The position numbers were made by a program, and so were the translations under genes. Positions 8,890 through 17,682 of a stretch of 64,000 nt of DNA are shown here, piece after piece. Location: positions 1,178,001-1,242,000 of the forward strand of contig NZ_CP121662.1 in the NCBI RefSeq assembly GCF_029714285.1, written 5' to 3'. How positions within the stretch are numbered: position 1 is the stretch's first letter; each line of letters opens with the position of its first letter. The stretch is from Rhizobium sp. CB3090. GTDB taxonomy: Bacteria > Pseudomonadota > Alphaproteobacteria > Rhizobiales > Rhizobiaceae. The notes under the pieces were generated by a model. That model was given only the letters and a program-made list of their open reading frames with translations. It was not told where the DNA came from and did no database searches.

Positions 8890-9663
8890 TCAGGCCTCAG
8901 CGGACTGATTTTCCTTTGCTTTCCCCTGCCTTATCGTTTCGATCATGGCGCGCACCTCAGCCGCCACGCTTTCAACCAATTCGACGGAACGGGCCCGCAC
9001 GACGATCTCGGTCGAGAAGAATTGGCCGACATAGCGCGGGTAGGAGCCGATGCTGGTATCCGGATGAGCTTTCTGGATGGCGCCGAGCGGCGTGCCGATC
9101 TCGCCTTCGCCGTAAGGGCAGGAAATCGCCGCCGAAAGCATGCGGGCGCCGGTGCGCAGGGTCGGGACGACGTTGTCGAGCATCGCCTGAAAAACCTGCG
9201 GCACGCCGGCCATGACGTAGACATTGCCGATGTTGAAGCCCGGCGCGGTCGAAACCGGATTGGCAATATGCCTGGACCCGACCGGCATGCGCGCCATTCG
9301 CTGGCGAGCCTCTGTGAATTCCATCTCGCGCCGCGCATACATCTCCGCCATCAACCGCATCGCTTCCGCGTCATGTTCGCAGGGCACGCCGAAAGCCTTG
9401 GCGATGGCATCGGCGGTGATGTCGTCATGCGTCGGACCGATGCCGCCGGAGGTGAAGACGTAATCATATTGGCCGCGCAGAGCGTTCAGTGCGGCGACGA
9501 TGGCGTCTTCGTCGTCGGCGACAATGCGGACTTCCTTGAGATCGATGCCGGCCAGCAGCATGACATCGGCAAGATGGCCGATATTCTTGTCTTTCGTCCG
9601 GCCGGAGAGCAGTTCGTCGCCGATGGCCAGCATCGCGGCGGTGACAATGGTTTCATTGGTCAT
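8890..9663 (-). CDS. Competence/damage-inducible CinA N-terminal (MoaB/MogA-like) protein
   Basis: 257-residue single-domain protein of the molybdopterin-binding fold seen in the N-terminal half of CinA. Family motifs are AIGDELLSGRTKDKN (about 12-26), FTSGGIGPTHDDITADAIAKAF (the conserved GGIGPT-D loop) and NPVSTAPGF. In CinA this domain hydrolyses ADP-ribose or pyrophosphate bonds; whether the stand-alone rhizobial form does so is not established. The C-terminal NMN deamidase domain of CinA is absent. An open frame extends upstream to 9864, but homology begins at MTNETIVTAA. No strong ribosome site is visible. Confidence 0.88.
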   Translation of the reverse strand: MTNETIVTAAMLAIGDELLSGRTKDKNIGHLADVMLLAGIDLKEVRIVADDEDAIVAALNALRGQYDYVFTSGGIGPTHDDITADAIAKAFGVPCEHDAEAMRLMAEMYARREMEFTEARQRMARMPVGSRHIANPVSTAPGFNIGNVYVMAGVPQVFQAMLDNVVPTLRTGARMLSAAISCPYGEGEIGTPLGAIQKAHPDTSIGSYPRYVGQFFSTEIVVRARSVELVESVAAEVRAMIETIRQGKAKENQSAEA

Positions 9664-9905
9664 GGAAATTATCCGTGGAATTGCGCAGGGGCGCGTTCGA
9701 AAAAGCGTTTCAAATAGGTAGCGCCGTTTGCGGCGAATGCAAACTGACGTTTTCGTTTGCTTGGCGGCAGTCGAAAAAGCAACCGCAGGTGAATTTTCGT
9801 CCTTATCGGGTGAACAGTGCGTTCCAGTTGCAGGGGCTGCGCCTTCGTTTGCCTGCTGGTACAAATCGGCTCGAAAATTAACGCATCCAACAACAGGAGA
9901 CGTTC

Positions 9906-10505
9906 ATGGCTAAGGTTCTGGTTCTCTATTATTCCTCCTACGGTCATATCGAGAAGATGGCCTATGCGGTCGCGGAAGGCGCAAAGTCCGCTGGCGCCGA
10001 GGTGACCGTCAAGCGCGTACCGGAGCTGGTGCCGGAAGAAGTGGCCAAGGCTTCCCACTTCAAGCTTGATCAGGAAGCCCCGATCGCAAAGCCCGATGAA
10101 CTGGTCGAATACGACGCCATCATCGTCGGCTCGGGCACCCGCTTCGGCACGGTTACGTCGCAGATGCGCAATTTCTGGGACCAGACCGGCGGCCTGTGGT
10201 TTAGCGGCAAGCTCGTCGGCAAGGTCGGCTCGGTGTTCACCTCTTCGGCGACCCAGCACGGCGGCCAGGAATCGACCATCCTCGGCTTCATCCCAACCTT
10301 CCTGCACCAGGGCATGGTTGTCGTCGGCCTTCCCTATGCTTTCCAGGGCCAGATGGGCACGGAAGAAGTCAAGGGCGGCTCTCCTTACGGCGCGTCCACG
10401 ATCACCAACGGCGACGGCTCGCGCCAGCCTTCGGAAATCGAACTGGAAGCTGCAAAATACCAGGGCGCCCACGTCGCCAAGATTGCGGCCAAGCTTTTCG
10501 CTTAG
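9906..10505 (+). CDS. wrbA: NAD(P)H:quinone oxidoreductase type IV, WrbA
   Basis: FMN-dependent flavodoxin-like enzyme that reduces quinones by two electrons and so avoids semiquinone radicals. The 199-residue length is standard. The phosphate-binding loop [12 protein letters not shown] starts at residue 8, and [24 protein letters not shown] (about 76-99) and [12 protein letters not shown] (about 114-125) are WrbA signatures. The ATG follows AGGAGACGTTC. It is divergent from the CinA-like gene across a 240-base gap and ends in its own terminator. Confidence 0.96.
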   Translation: MAKVLVLYYSSYGHIEKMAYAVAEGAKSAGAEVTVKRVPELVPEEVAKASHFKLDQEAPIAKPDELVEYDAIIVGSGTRFGTVTSQMRNFWDQTGGLWFSGKLVGKVGSVFTSSATQHGGQESTILGFIPTFLHQGMVVVGLPYAFQGQMGTEEVKGGSPYGASTITNGDGSRQPSEIELEAAKYQGAHVAKIAAKLFA

Positions 10506-10526
10506 TTCGACTTGATACATCGACCA

Positions 10527-10556
10527 AAGGCGGTCGAACGGGCCGCCTTATTTCTT
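10527..10556 (+). terminator. wrbA terminator
   Basis: Stem AAGGCGG/CCGCCTT with a 9-base loop, followed by ATTTCTT, about 20 bases after the wrbA stop. Confidence 0.65.
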
Positions 10557-10721
10557 ATGGGGCTTCGGTTTGAGGCGCGGGCTCCGCGGCTGTTCAAAAA
10601 CCGTTGTGCGGTCCATCTTTACCGCATTTTCTGTTCAATTCGAATTACTTAAAAAAGAGAAAAATAAAGAATTGAGCTGCACAGTCCTCCTTCGGATTTT
10701 CCGTATAATTTGGGGGGGACA

Positions 10722-11987
10722 ATGCTTCGACTTGCCTCGCGCTACCGAAAGACGATCGTCGACTTCATTCACGATTCGTCCGGCGCTTACTTGATCGTCT
10801 TCGCTTTGTCGCTCCCGGTTCTGATCGGCTTGATAGGGCTTGGAACGGATTATGGTCTGTGGACCTACAAGCAACAGAAGATGCAGTCGGCTACCGACGC
10901 CGCCGCTGTAAGCGGCGCGGCCGCCTATACGACCAGCGGCGACGGACTGGTAGAATCCCAGGTCGAAGCGATAACGGCAAGCTATGGGCTTGTTAATGGC
11001 CAGAATAACGTGGTGATATCGATCCACCGCCCTCCGACGCAGGGATCTTACGCTGGGAATGGATCGGCGATCGAAGTCGTCGCACAACAACCAATGGACC
11101 TGCTGTTCTCAGCGCTTTGGCAGCAGGCTTTCGTCGTTACGACGCGATCCGTGGCCATGGCGAACGCGGCCAACGCCTGCGTGCTGGCGCTTGATCAGAC
11201 GGCAAGTGCAGCCGCGTCGGCGCAGGGTTCAACCTCGGTGACGTTGAACAACTGCAGCCTGGTCTCGAATTCGACAAGCCCCACATCGGTCAGTGTCGGC
11301 GGTTCCGCGCTGATCCAAGCGCTGTCGGTTGGGGCTGTCGGTGGCATCAGCGGTATTAGCAATATTAAGGCGAGCGAGGGAACGGCGACCGGACTTTGGC
11401 CTATCACGGACCCCTATGCCGACGTTCAGATGCCGACCTACTCGGGCTGCACGACCAACGCCAAGGAAAATATCAAGGGGAAGACGACACTCGATCCGGG
11501 TGTCTATTGCGGCGACATTACCGTCAACGCAGGCGCAGTCCTAACCCTGAATCCCGGGATCTATATCCTCGATCGCGCGAACCTGAAGGTCAATGGCGGC
11601 GCGACTTTGATTGGCCACGGTGTCACGATCATCTTCACCTCCAGCACGGGAAACAATTACGGCACAGCGTCGATCAACGGTGGGGCGATCCTTGATCTCA
11701 CACCACCGCTTACTGGAAACACGGCCGGCATTGTCATTTTCGGCGACCGGAATATGCCGGTGGGTACGGCCTTCAGCTTTAATGGCGGGGCGAGCCAGAA
11801 TTTGGCGGGATCGATCTATCTGCCAAAGGCCGCCGTCAGCTATTCAGGGGGGAACACCGCGACAAATGCCTGCATCAAGATCATCGCGGATACGATCACC
11901 TTCACCGGCAGTTCCAACCTGTCCATTGATTGCAGTGCTTATCCGACCCGCGCCATCGGCGGCGCTGCGGGCAAATTGGTCGAGTGA
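10722..11987 (+). CDS. TadG-like pilus-assembly/secreted protein
   Basis: 421 residues. The N-terminus has the TadG/TadE plan: a short basic stretch, then one membrane helix (about 25-47, AYLIVFALSLPVLIGLIGLG) and the conserved WTYKQQKMQSATDAAAVSGA segment. The rest is rich in Gly, Ser, Thr and Asn, with repeated short strands such as GDITVNAGAVLTLNPGIYIL, suggesting an extracellular beta-helical or adhesin-like region. TadG proteins are minor pilin-like parts of the tight-adherence machinery. The von Willebrand domain of long TadG is not seen. The ATG follows GGGGGGGAC; a TTG four codons earlier is less likely. First gene of a three-gene unit; no tad ATPase or secretin is nearby. Confidence 0.75.
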   Translation: MLRLASRYRKTIVDFIHDSSGAYLIVFALSLPVLIGLIGLGTDYGLWTYKQQKMQSATDAAAVSGAAAYTTSGDGLVESQVEAITASYGLVNGQNNVVISIHRPPTQGSYAGNGSAIEVVAQQPMDLLFSALWQQAFVVTTRSVAMANAANACVLALDQTASAAASAQGSTSVTLNNCSLVSNSTSPTSVSVGGSALIQALSVGAVGGISGISNIKASEGTATGLWPITDPYADVQMPTYSGCTTNAKENIKGKTTLDPGVYCGDITVNAGAVLTLNPGIYILDRANLKVNGGATLIGHGVTIIFTSSTGNNYGTASINGGAILDLTPPLTGNTAGIVIFGDRNMPVGTAFSFNGGASQNLAGSIYLPKAAVSYSGGNTATNACIKIIADTITFTGSSNLSIDCSAYPTRAIGGAAGKLVE

Positions 11988-11993
11988 TGCGTC

Positions 11994-12548
11994 ATGGCCG
12001 CAAGAACAACAATACCAACTGAAATATCGCTCTCCGGCATGCCCGTTGCCGAACGGCGGCCGGGCTCACGCCACCGGCCAATACCGGCGCGGGCTTGGAG
12101 AAGGCTCTGTCGGGACCTGCTCAACGAACGACACGGCACCGCAGCTATCGACTTGGCGCTCATACTGCCGGTCTTGATTGTAATGACATTCGGCCTTGTC
12201 GATTATTCGTCCGCGCTGCTTCAGCAAACGCAGGTGGAGAATGCAGCGCAAAGAGGGCTGCAGTACGCTTTGGCTCGGGGCTTCGATAGTGCCGCCATGT
12301 CGAATGTCATCACAAGAAGTACCGGCTCGGCCGTCATCTCGGCGACGCCTTCCCCGTCGAAATTTTGCGGTTGCCCCAGCGGCCAAGGCATCGTCAGCGT
12401 AGCGTGCTCCGATGTCTGCTCGGACGGATCGCGAGCGGGCACCTATGTGTCCGCCTCGGCCGCCGCGACCTACGTGCCGTATGTAACGCTTCCCTTCATC
12501 CCCGCATCCTTTGCGCTGCAGTCAACGGCAACAGCGAGATTTCAATGA
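11994..12548 (+). CDS. TadE-like minor pilin
   Basis: 184 residues with a long basic leader (1-45) and then HGTAAIDLALILPVLIVMTFGLVDYSS, the TadE pattern of a conserved acidic residue inside the start of a single membrane helix. A short periplasmic region with four cysteines in two groups (CGC, CSDVCS) follows. The gene starts 6 bases after the TadG-like stop, with no clear ribosome site, and its end overlaps the next start in ATGA. The start could be an internal ATG (MPVAERRPG), since 45 leader residues are more than usual. It probably works with its two neighbours in a small pseudopilus-like assembly. Confidence 0.72.
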   Translation: MAARTTIPTEISLSGMPVAERRPGSRHRPIPARAWRRLCRDLLNERHGTAAIDLALILPVLIVMTFGLVDYSSALLQQTQVENAAQRGLQYALARGFDSAAMSNVITRSTGSAVISATPSPSKFCGCPSGQGIVSVACSDVCSDGSRAGTYVSASAAATYVPYVTLPFIPASFALQSTATARFQ

Positions 12549-12925
12549 TTCGTCGTTTCGCGGGGAATGCCAAGGGAACGAGCGCAGTCGAGTTTGCCCT
12601 GACTGCCCCCCTCTTCATCATTCTTGCATTTGCTATAGGCCAATTCGGACTTTTTCTGTGGACCCAATTGGGATTGCAACATGCCGTCGATCTCAGCGCC
12701 CGGTGCGCAAGCCTGATGCAAACCACTTGTGCGGATACAGGTTCAATCCAGGCATATGCCGTGAGCCAGGCCTACGGCCTTAATATCGATTCCAGTGTGT
12801 TTTCCGTGAGTAAAGATGCGTGCGGACAGAATGTTACGGCAGCCTACACCTACACGATCGCAATTCCTTTTTTGCCATCGATGCCGGTGAACATCGCCGC
12901 GACGTCCTGCTTCCCGACCTATTGA
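12545..12925 (+). CDS. TadE-like minor pilin
   Basis: 126 residues. KGTSAVEFALTAPLFIILAF (10-29) is the classic TadE/TadG N-terminus with the conserved glutamate (E16) in a hydrophobic helix. Cysteines in the exported part (ARCASLMQTTCAD, DACGQ, TSCFP) suggest disulfides. The ATG overlaps the stop of the preceding gene (ATGA), so translation is coupled. The last gene of the unit; no clear terminator follows before the oppositely oriented tRNA-Leu. Confidence 0.75.
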   Translation: MIRRFAGNAKGTSAVEFALTAPLFIILAFAIGQFGLFLWTQLGLQHAVDLSARCASLMQTTCADTGSIQAYAVSQAYGLNIDSSVFSVSKDACGQNVTAAYTYTIAIPFLPSMPVNIAATSCFPTY

Positions 12926-13060
12926 ACCGGACCTGTCATCAATCCTGTCGCCACCAGCGGAATGCCGGTGCTCGACTCTACGCGCCCAGTCAATCGCTTT
13001 TTGGCTTAACGCCAGTCGCGCACAGGTATTTTTAAGCAGTTTATATCAATATTTTTAGTA

Positions 13061-13145
13061 TGGTGCGGACGACGGGGGTCGAACCCGTATACCCGAAGGT
13101 GAGGGATTTTAAGTCCCTTGCGTCTACCAGTTTCGCCACGTCCGC
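13061..13145 (-). tRNA. tRNA-Leu (anticodon TAA)
   Basis: 85 bases on the minus strand with an encoded CCA. The acceptor stem GCGGACG pairs with CGTCCGC, the T arm contains GGGTTCGACCCC, and a variable arm marks a type II tRNA. The anticodon loop CTTAAAA gives TAA, reading UUA. Confidence 0.95.
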
Positions 13146-13520
13146 GTTTCGCGATTTCAATATCTTGCAAGGTCTGATTTGGGAAGCGTTCGGAACGCAG
13201 ATTTTTGCATTGCGTCCGCCAGCCGAGATGACGTTATGATGATCTCTGCTCTTTGAATACCCTGACAAGGATGTCGGCATTATCGGTAACAAGCGAAGCC
13301 CGCCGGCACCGAATGAACCGGATTGGAGCGGGCCTCTAACCATCATCATGATGGCTGTCTCCATTGGAAACAGGCGCGACGGCGCTGTCAATTCGCAGAA
13401 TTTGGGGATGCGGCCATCAGGTACGAGATCCCGCGATTGCTGGAATATCGTTCCGGCAGGTCCGAAACCGCGCTAAACAGGCTTTCTCAAGTCATCTTTC
13501 CTGTGTCATAGCGAAGGCAG
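13146..13520. other. Intergenic region between tRNA-Leu and ilvA
   Basis: 375 bases with no supported gene. It must contain the divergent promoters for tRNA-Leu and ilvA, but I cannot place either with confidence. No leader peptide or attenuator-like hairpin was seen ahead of ilvA. Confidence 0.4.
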
Positions 13521-14798
13521 ATGATTGAACAAGAACGGACCAAGACCGTGGACAAGCAGGATGTTCTCGATGCCACCGAGGCCATGCGTGGCCTTTTTCC
13601 CGCAACGCCGCTGCAATTGAACGAGCATCTTTCCGCTCGCTATGGTGCCGACATCTGGCTGAAGCGCGAGGATCTGACGCCGGTGCGCTCCTACAAGATT
13701 CGCGGCGCCTTCAATTTCTTCCGCAAGGTGATCGCCGCTGGCGGCACCGGCAAGACATTCGTCTGCGCTTCGGCCGGCAATCATGCGCAGGGCTTTGCTT
13801 TCGTCTGCCGCCATTTCGGGGTGCCGGGCGTGGTCTATATGCCGGTAACGACGCCGCAGCAGAAGATCGACAAGACCCGCATGTTCGGCGGTGAGTTCAT
13901 CACCATCAAGCTGTTCGGCGATTTCTTCGACCAGTGCTACCAGGCGGCACGCGAACATGTGCAGCATATCGACGGCGTCATGGTGCCGCCCTTCGATCAT
14001 GCCGATATCATTGAGGGGCAGGCGACGGTCGCGGCGGAAATCGCCGAGCAATTGCCGGAGCGTGTCGTGCCCGACCGCATCGTTCTGCCGGTCGGCGGCG
14101 GTGGATTGGCGGCTGGCATCACCGGTTATTTTGCCGACTGCCTCGCCAAGGAAGCATTCCTCTTTGCCGAACCGGCAGGAGCGCCCAGTCTCAGGCGCAG
14201 CATGGAGGCGGGGCAGGTGGTGACACTGGCGAAGGTGGACAATTTCGTCGACGGCGCAGCGGTCGGCCGCATCGGTGACCTGAATTTCGCCGCCCTGAAA
14301 GATTTCGCGGCGGAGCAGGTCATGCTGATCGCGGAAAATGCCATCTGCGTGACGATCACCGATATGCTGAATGTCGAAGGCGTCGTGCTCGAACCCGCCG
14401 GCGCGCTGGCGATCACCGCGCTCGAGGGGATGGATCGTGAGAGCATTCGCGGCAAGACGATCGTCGCCGTCGTCTCCGGCGGCAATTTCGATTTCGAGCG
14501 CCTGCCGGACGTCAAGGAACGTGCCATGCGCTATGCCGGGCTGAAGAAATACTTCATCCTGCGGCTGGCTCAGCGTCCCGGCGCACTGCGCGATTTCCTC
14601 AACTTGCTGGGTCCGGAGGACGATATCGCCCGCTTCGAATATCTGAAGAAGAGTGCCCGCAATTTCGGCTCCATCCTGATCGGCATCGAGACGAAAAATC
14701 CCGACAACTTCAAGCAACTGGTCGAGAATTTCGAGCGCGCCGGCATGGGCTATGAGGACATCACAGAGAACGACATTCTGGCCAGCCTGATCATTTAA
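13521..14798 (+). CDS. ilvA: Threonine dehydratase (threonine ammonia-lyase)
   Basis: PLP enzyme that deaminates threonine to 2-oxobutanoate, the first step of isoleucine synthesis. At 425 residues it is the short biosynthetic form with a single C-terminal ACT-like domain (about 335-425, from YFILRLAQRPGALRDFLNLL). The PLP lysine is K59 in RSYKIRGAFN; the phosphate-binding glycine loop is PVGGGGLAAG (about 192-201); SAGNHAQGFA is also present. The ACT-like part suggests feedback control by isoleucine. The ATG at 13521 is preceded by GAAGGCAG. The downstream HlyU-like gene begins 37 bases after the stop and may be co-transcribed. Confidence 0.95.
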   Translation: MIEQERTKTVDKQDVLDATEAMRGLFPATPLQLNEHLSARYGADIWLKREDLTPVRSYKIRGAFNFFRKVIAAGGTGKTFVCASAGNHAQGFAFVCRHFGVPGVVYMPVTTPQQKIDKTRMFGGEFITIKLFGDFFDQCYQAAREHVQHIDGVMVPPFDHADIIEGQATVAAEIAEQLPERVVPDRIVLPVGGGGLAAGITGYFADCLAKEAFLFAEPAGAPSLRRSMEAGQVVTLAKVDNFVDGAAVGRIGDLNFAALKDFAAEQVMLIAENAICVTITDMLNVEGVVLEPAGALAITALEGMDRESIRGKTIVAVVSGGNFDFERLPDVKERAMRYAGLKKYFILRLAQRPGALRDFLNLLGPEDDIARFEYLKKSARNFGSILIGIETKNPDNFKQLVENFERAGMGYEDITENDILASLII

Positions 14799-14835
14799 CT
14801 TTGCCACCCCACGCCCTTCATGCTAAAGGCGATTC

Positions 14836-15177
14836 ATGGCTTCGATCTTGTCAAATATTCTCTCGATCTTCACCGGCGGCGGCGCATCGGCGACGAGCGC
14901 CGAAAAGACCGGCGGCTCCTCCGTCACCGCCGAGCCGCAAGAGTACAACGGCTGCACGATCTATGCGACGCCGCAACGCGAAGGCAATCAGTTCCGCCTG
15001 ATGGGCCGGATAGAGAAGGAAGTGAACGGCGAGGTGCTGGTGCGCAATTTCATCCGCGCCGATGTTTTCACCTCATCAGACGACGCGCTTGAATCGACCT
15101 TCCGCAAGGCACAGCAGATCATCGATCAGAATGGTCCGTCATTGTTTGGAGATGGCGAAAAGGTGCGCCAGGTCTGA
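14836..15177 (+). CDS. HlyU-family small protein
   Basis: 113 residues. The core YNGCTIYATPQREGNQFRLM (about 36-55), then FIRADVFTSSDDALESTFRK and AQQIIDQNGPSLF, matches the HlyU domain, first described in a Vibrio haemolysin activator. Rhizobia carry a conserved copy of unknown role, and no DNA-binding motif can be seen, so the regulator label is inherited, not shown. The ATG at 14836 follows TAAAGGCGATTC. Probably co-transcribed with ilvA. Confidence 0.75.
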   Translation: MASILSNILSIFTGGGASATSAEKTGGSSVTAEPQEYNGCTIYATPQREGNQFRLMGRIEKEVNGEVLVRNFIRADVFTSSDDALESTFRKAQQIIDQNGPSLFGDGEKVRQV

Positions 15178-15380
15178 GCCGGGCCAGCCCTGACCGAAAT
15201 GTGGAATCAGGCAATATCTCTTTGTCGCGTATTCTGCAGCCCCCCGTTTTGGTGACGTCTGAGTCGCAAACTTTCGCGCAATCGGGAGTTTTGCAACGTG
15301 TCATTTCCCTGCTCGACCCATAGGGTCAAAGACGTAGACGACCAAATGATTGTCTGAAATTAGACCATTGAGGTGAACGC

Positions 15381-16067
15381 GTGATTTTCACGATAGCGAG
15401 TGTGGTTGGATTGGCGGTCGCCTATCTCTTCGGTTCTACACCTACTGGCTATCTGGCGGGGAAACTGCTCAAGGGCATTGATATCCGAGAGCATGGCTCC
15501 AGATCCACCGGGGCAACGAACGTATTGCGAACCCTCGGCAAATGGCCTGCGTTGGTGGTGTTCCTGGTAGATGTCCTGAAAGGTGCGGCGGCAATCCTCT
15601 TTGCCCGCTGGTTTTATCTTTGGTTCTTTACATTGTCGTTCGTCACACCACCGGCAGCACTCGATCGGCAGAGCTGGGAGCCTTGGGGCGTTTTCCTAGC
15701 CGGACTTGCCGTATTGCTGGGGCATAGTCGGTCGATTTGGTTGAATTTAACAGGCGGCAAATCCGTCGCCACTGGGCTGGGCGTTTTGTTGGCAATGTCC
15801 TGGCCCGTGGGTTTTGGTGCTGTGACGGTCTTTGGCGCTGCATTGGCTATTTTTCGGATTGTTTCCCTGAGTTCGATACTCGCCGCATTGACTGCGATCG
15901 GCCTAGTCTTAGGCTTTGAGCAACCGTTACCCTACCGGTTGCTGGTTATCGCAGGTGGCGTTTACGTGATTGTGCGCCATCGCGCGAACATTCAGCGGCT
16001 ACTGGCCGGGATCGAGCCGCGTCTGGGGCAAAGTGGCCCTGGATCGAAAACAAGATCGCAAGTTTAG
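15381..16067 (+). CDS. plsY: Glycerol-3-phosphate acyltransferase PlsY, cyanobacterial type
   Basis: Inner-membrane enzyme that moves an acyl group from acyl phosphate to glycerol-3-phosphate, the first step of phospholipid synthesis. 228 residues with multiple membrane helices and the three PlsY motifs: GSTPTGYLAGKLLKGIDIRE, GSRSTGATNVLRTLGK and HSRSIWLNLTGGKSVATGLG. The wording of these motifs, the insert around LDRQSWEPWGVFLAGLA, and the ending RHRANIQRLLAGIEPRLGQ are what I know from cyanobacterial PlsY, not from alphaproteobacterial PlsY. Three hand-counted 60-base rows gave 53-58 % G+C, against 63 % in a ugpC row. GTG start after GAGGTGAACGC. No plsX neighbour. Transfer is inferred. Confidence 0.88.
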   Translation: MIFTIASVVGLAVAYLFGSTPTGYLAGKLLKGIDIREHGSRSTGATNVLRTLGKWPALVVFLVDVLKGAAAILFARWFYLWFFTLSFVTPPAALDRQSWEPWGVFLAGLAVLLGHSRSIWLNLTGGKSVATGLGVLLAMSWPVGFGAVTVFGAALAIFRIVSLSSILAALTAIGLVLGFEQPLPYRLLVIAGGVYVIVRHRANIQRLLAGIEPRLGQSGPGSKTRSQV

Positions 16068-16163
16068 TATGCACCCCGGAACTATCGAGATCGCCAACAT
16101 CGGACGTTCACGATCTCAACACTGCTTTCCCAGGTCTTAAAGCAACACCCGCACCGATAGCAG

Positions 16164-16943
16164 CTATGCGGCTCGGAAAAGCTTGGTGCCCGACGGAGCA
16201 CTGGTGGCGCCGCCGTCAACGGTGATTTCGATGGCCGTGACGTTCCGCGAATCATCCGATGCAAAGTAGAGGGCGGCTCTGGCGATCTCTTCGGCTTCGC
16301 TCATGCGGCCAAGCGGACTCAGGCTGCCGAAGCGCGCTTCCAGCGCATCCTTGGCCTCTTCCGTCATCGCCCGCGTGTTCCAGATCGGCGTCTTGGTAGC
16401 GCCGGGTGTAACCTGGTTGACGCGGATGCCGCGTGGAGCGAGTTCGGATGCCAGATTGCGGGTCATGGCGCGGACGGCGCCCTTGGTGCCGGCATAAGCG
16501 GAGTAGCCCGGAATGCCGAGAACGGCATGCACGGAGCCGTTCAGGATCACCGATGCACCGTCATTCAGATGCGGCAATGCAGCCTGCACCGTGAAGAAGA
16601 CGGCGGTGAAGTTGGTGCGTACCACCGTCTCGAACTGCTCCAGCGTGGTCTTTCCAACGGCGGTTTCGCCGGCAATCCCGGCATTGGCGAAGACGATGTC
16701 GAAATTGCCAAGCTTTTCGGCGGCTTCGGCGAAAGCTTTCTCAGTGGCTGCAACGTCGGTGACGTCGACCTGCAGTGCCAAGACATCGCCGCCAAGCTCC
16801 TCAACGGCGGCGGCGGCAAGGGTCTTCGGATTGCGGCCGGTGATGGCGACCTTGGCGCCTTCGGCGAGGAAGAGGCGGGCAGTGGCGAGGCCAATGCCGC
16901 TGTTACCGCCGGTGATGATGGCAACCTTGTTTTCGAGACGCAT
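16164..16943 (-). CDS. SDR-family NAD(P)-dependent oxidoreductase
   Basis: 259-residue short-chain dehydrogenase/reductase. The cofactor loop TGGNSGIG is at 12-19, NAG at about 87-89, and the catalytic Ser with YxxxK lies in NGSVHAVLGIPGYSAYAGTKGA (about 136-157). Substrate unknown. I chose the ATG at 16943 because AGGAG lies 8 bases upstream; the frame opens 21 bases earlier. It is divergent from a TetR-type regulator across a 106-base gap holding a palindrome, so it is the likely target of that regulator. Such pairs often respond to quinones or aldehydes, but nothing in the sequence says which. Confidence 0.9.
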   Translation of the reverse strand: MRLENKVAIITGGNSGIGLATARLFLAEGAKVAITGRNPKTLAAAAVEELGGDVLALQVDVTDVAATEKAFAEAAEKLGNFDIVFANAGIAGETAVGKTTLEQFETVVRTNFTAVFFTVQAALPHLNDGASVILNGSVHAVLGIPGYSAYAGTKGAVRAMTRNLASELAPRGIRVNQVTPGATKTPIWNTRAMTEEAKDALEARFGSLSPLGRMSEAEEIARAALYFASDDSRNVTAIEITVDGGATSAPSGTKLFRAA

Positions 16944-16998
16944 GTTCGTAGCTCCTATTGGCATTGACGGTGATCTGGATTATGATCGTTCGCTATAA

Positions 16999-17016
16999 GG
17001 ATTATGATTATAATCC
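16999..17016. promoter_or_regulatory. Palindromic operator between SDR and TetR genes
   Basis: GGATTAT, spacer GATT, ATAATCC: a perfect 7+4+7 inverted repeat midway between the divergent starts. A second GGATTATGAT lies about 20 bases toward the SDR gene, giving a repeated half-site. Likely bound by the adjacent TetR-type protein. Confidence 0.7.
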
Positions 17017-17049
17017 AGCTTCGTCAAGACGGATTCAGGAGATTTTTCG

Positions 17050-17637
17050 ATGGGCCATTCTCAACTGGAGAAGCAGAAGACGCATGAGCGGATTGTGACG
17101 CTTGCCGCCAAACGCCTGCGGGAGGTGGGGCTCGAGGGTATCGGCGTTGCCGATTTGATGAAGGAAGCGGGCCTGACCGTCGGCGGTTTCTATAAGCATT
17201 TCGCCTCCCGCGACGAACTGGTGGCCGAAGCCGTTCAGGTGGCCGTGGAATCATGGCGGCGGCAATTGGAAGAGAAGGGGATCGATCCGGCGGATATTTC
17301 CCTGGAGAATTATGCCGACGATTATCTCAGCACTCGCCATCGCGACCAACGCGGCGACGGCTGTGCCTATGCTGCGCTGACGGCTGATATCGCCCGCAGC
17401 GGCGATGCCGTTCGCGCGATCGCGACGGAAGGAATACGGAGAAACATCGCGTCGATGACCGCGCGCATGCCGCAACCGGATACAGCGGATGCGCGGCGCA
17501 ACGCCATCATCGCCTCGTGCCTGATGACCGGCGCCCTCGGCCTTGCTCGCGTTGCAAACGACGAAGAATTTTCCCGGGAAATTCTGGAGGCGGCAAAAAG
17601 CTTCGCGAAGGAACTGGCAACAGACGACGGGAAATAA
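17050..17637 (+). CDS. TetR-family transcriptional regulator
   Basis: 195 residues. The N-terminal helix-turn-helix spans about 10-55 (RIVTLAAKRLREVGLEGIGV, ADLMKEAGLTVGGFYKHFAS, DELVAEAV), a standard TetR pattern. The C-terminal part contains a GDGCAYAALTADIARSG segment with a single Cys, as in regulators of the TetR C-terminal domain group next to oxidoreductase genes. Ligand unknown. ATG at 17050 after AGGAGATTTTTCG. Divergent from the SDR gene and expected to repress both it and itself through the palindrome between them. Confidence 0.9.
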   Translation: MGHSQLEKQKTHERIVTLAAKRLREVGLEGIGVADLMKEAGLTVGGFYKHFASRDELVAEAVQVAVESWRRQLEEKGIDPADISLENYADDYLSTRHRDQRGDGCAYAALTADIARSGDAVRAIATEGIRRNIASMTARMPQPDTADARRNAIIASCLMTGALGLARVANDEEFSREILEAAKSFAKELATDDGK

Positions 17638-17640
17638 GAA

Positions 17641-17664
17641 AGCGGCCGGTGGGGACCGGCCGCT
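17641..17664 (-). terminator. Shared terminator between tetR-type gene and azoR
   Basis: Perfect stem AGCGGCCGGT/ACCGGCCGCT with a 4-base loop between convergent genes. Read on the minus strand it is followed by TTCTTATTT, so it best serves azoR; it can also stop the plus-strand gene. Confidence 0.7.
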
Positions 17665-17682
17665 CGCAAAGAACTGGGAAGC

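Noticed and set aside
13506..14807. A 433-residue frame opposite ilvA
   Set aside because: Shadow of ilvA; no start signal or domain.
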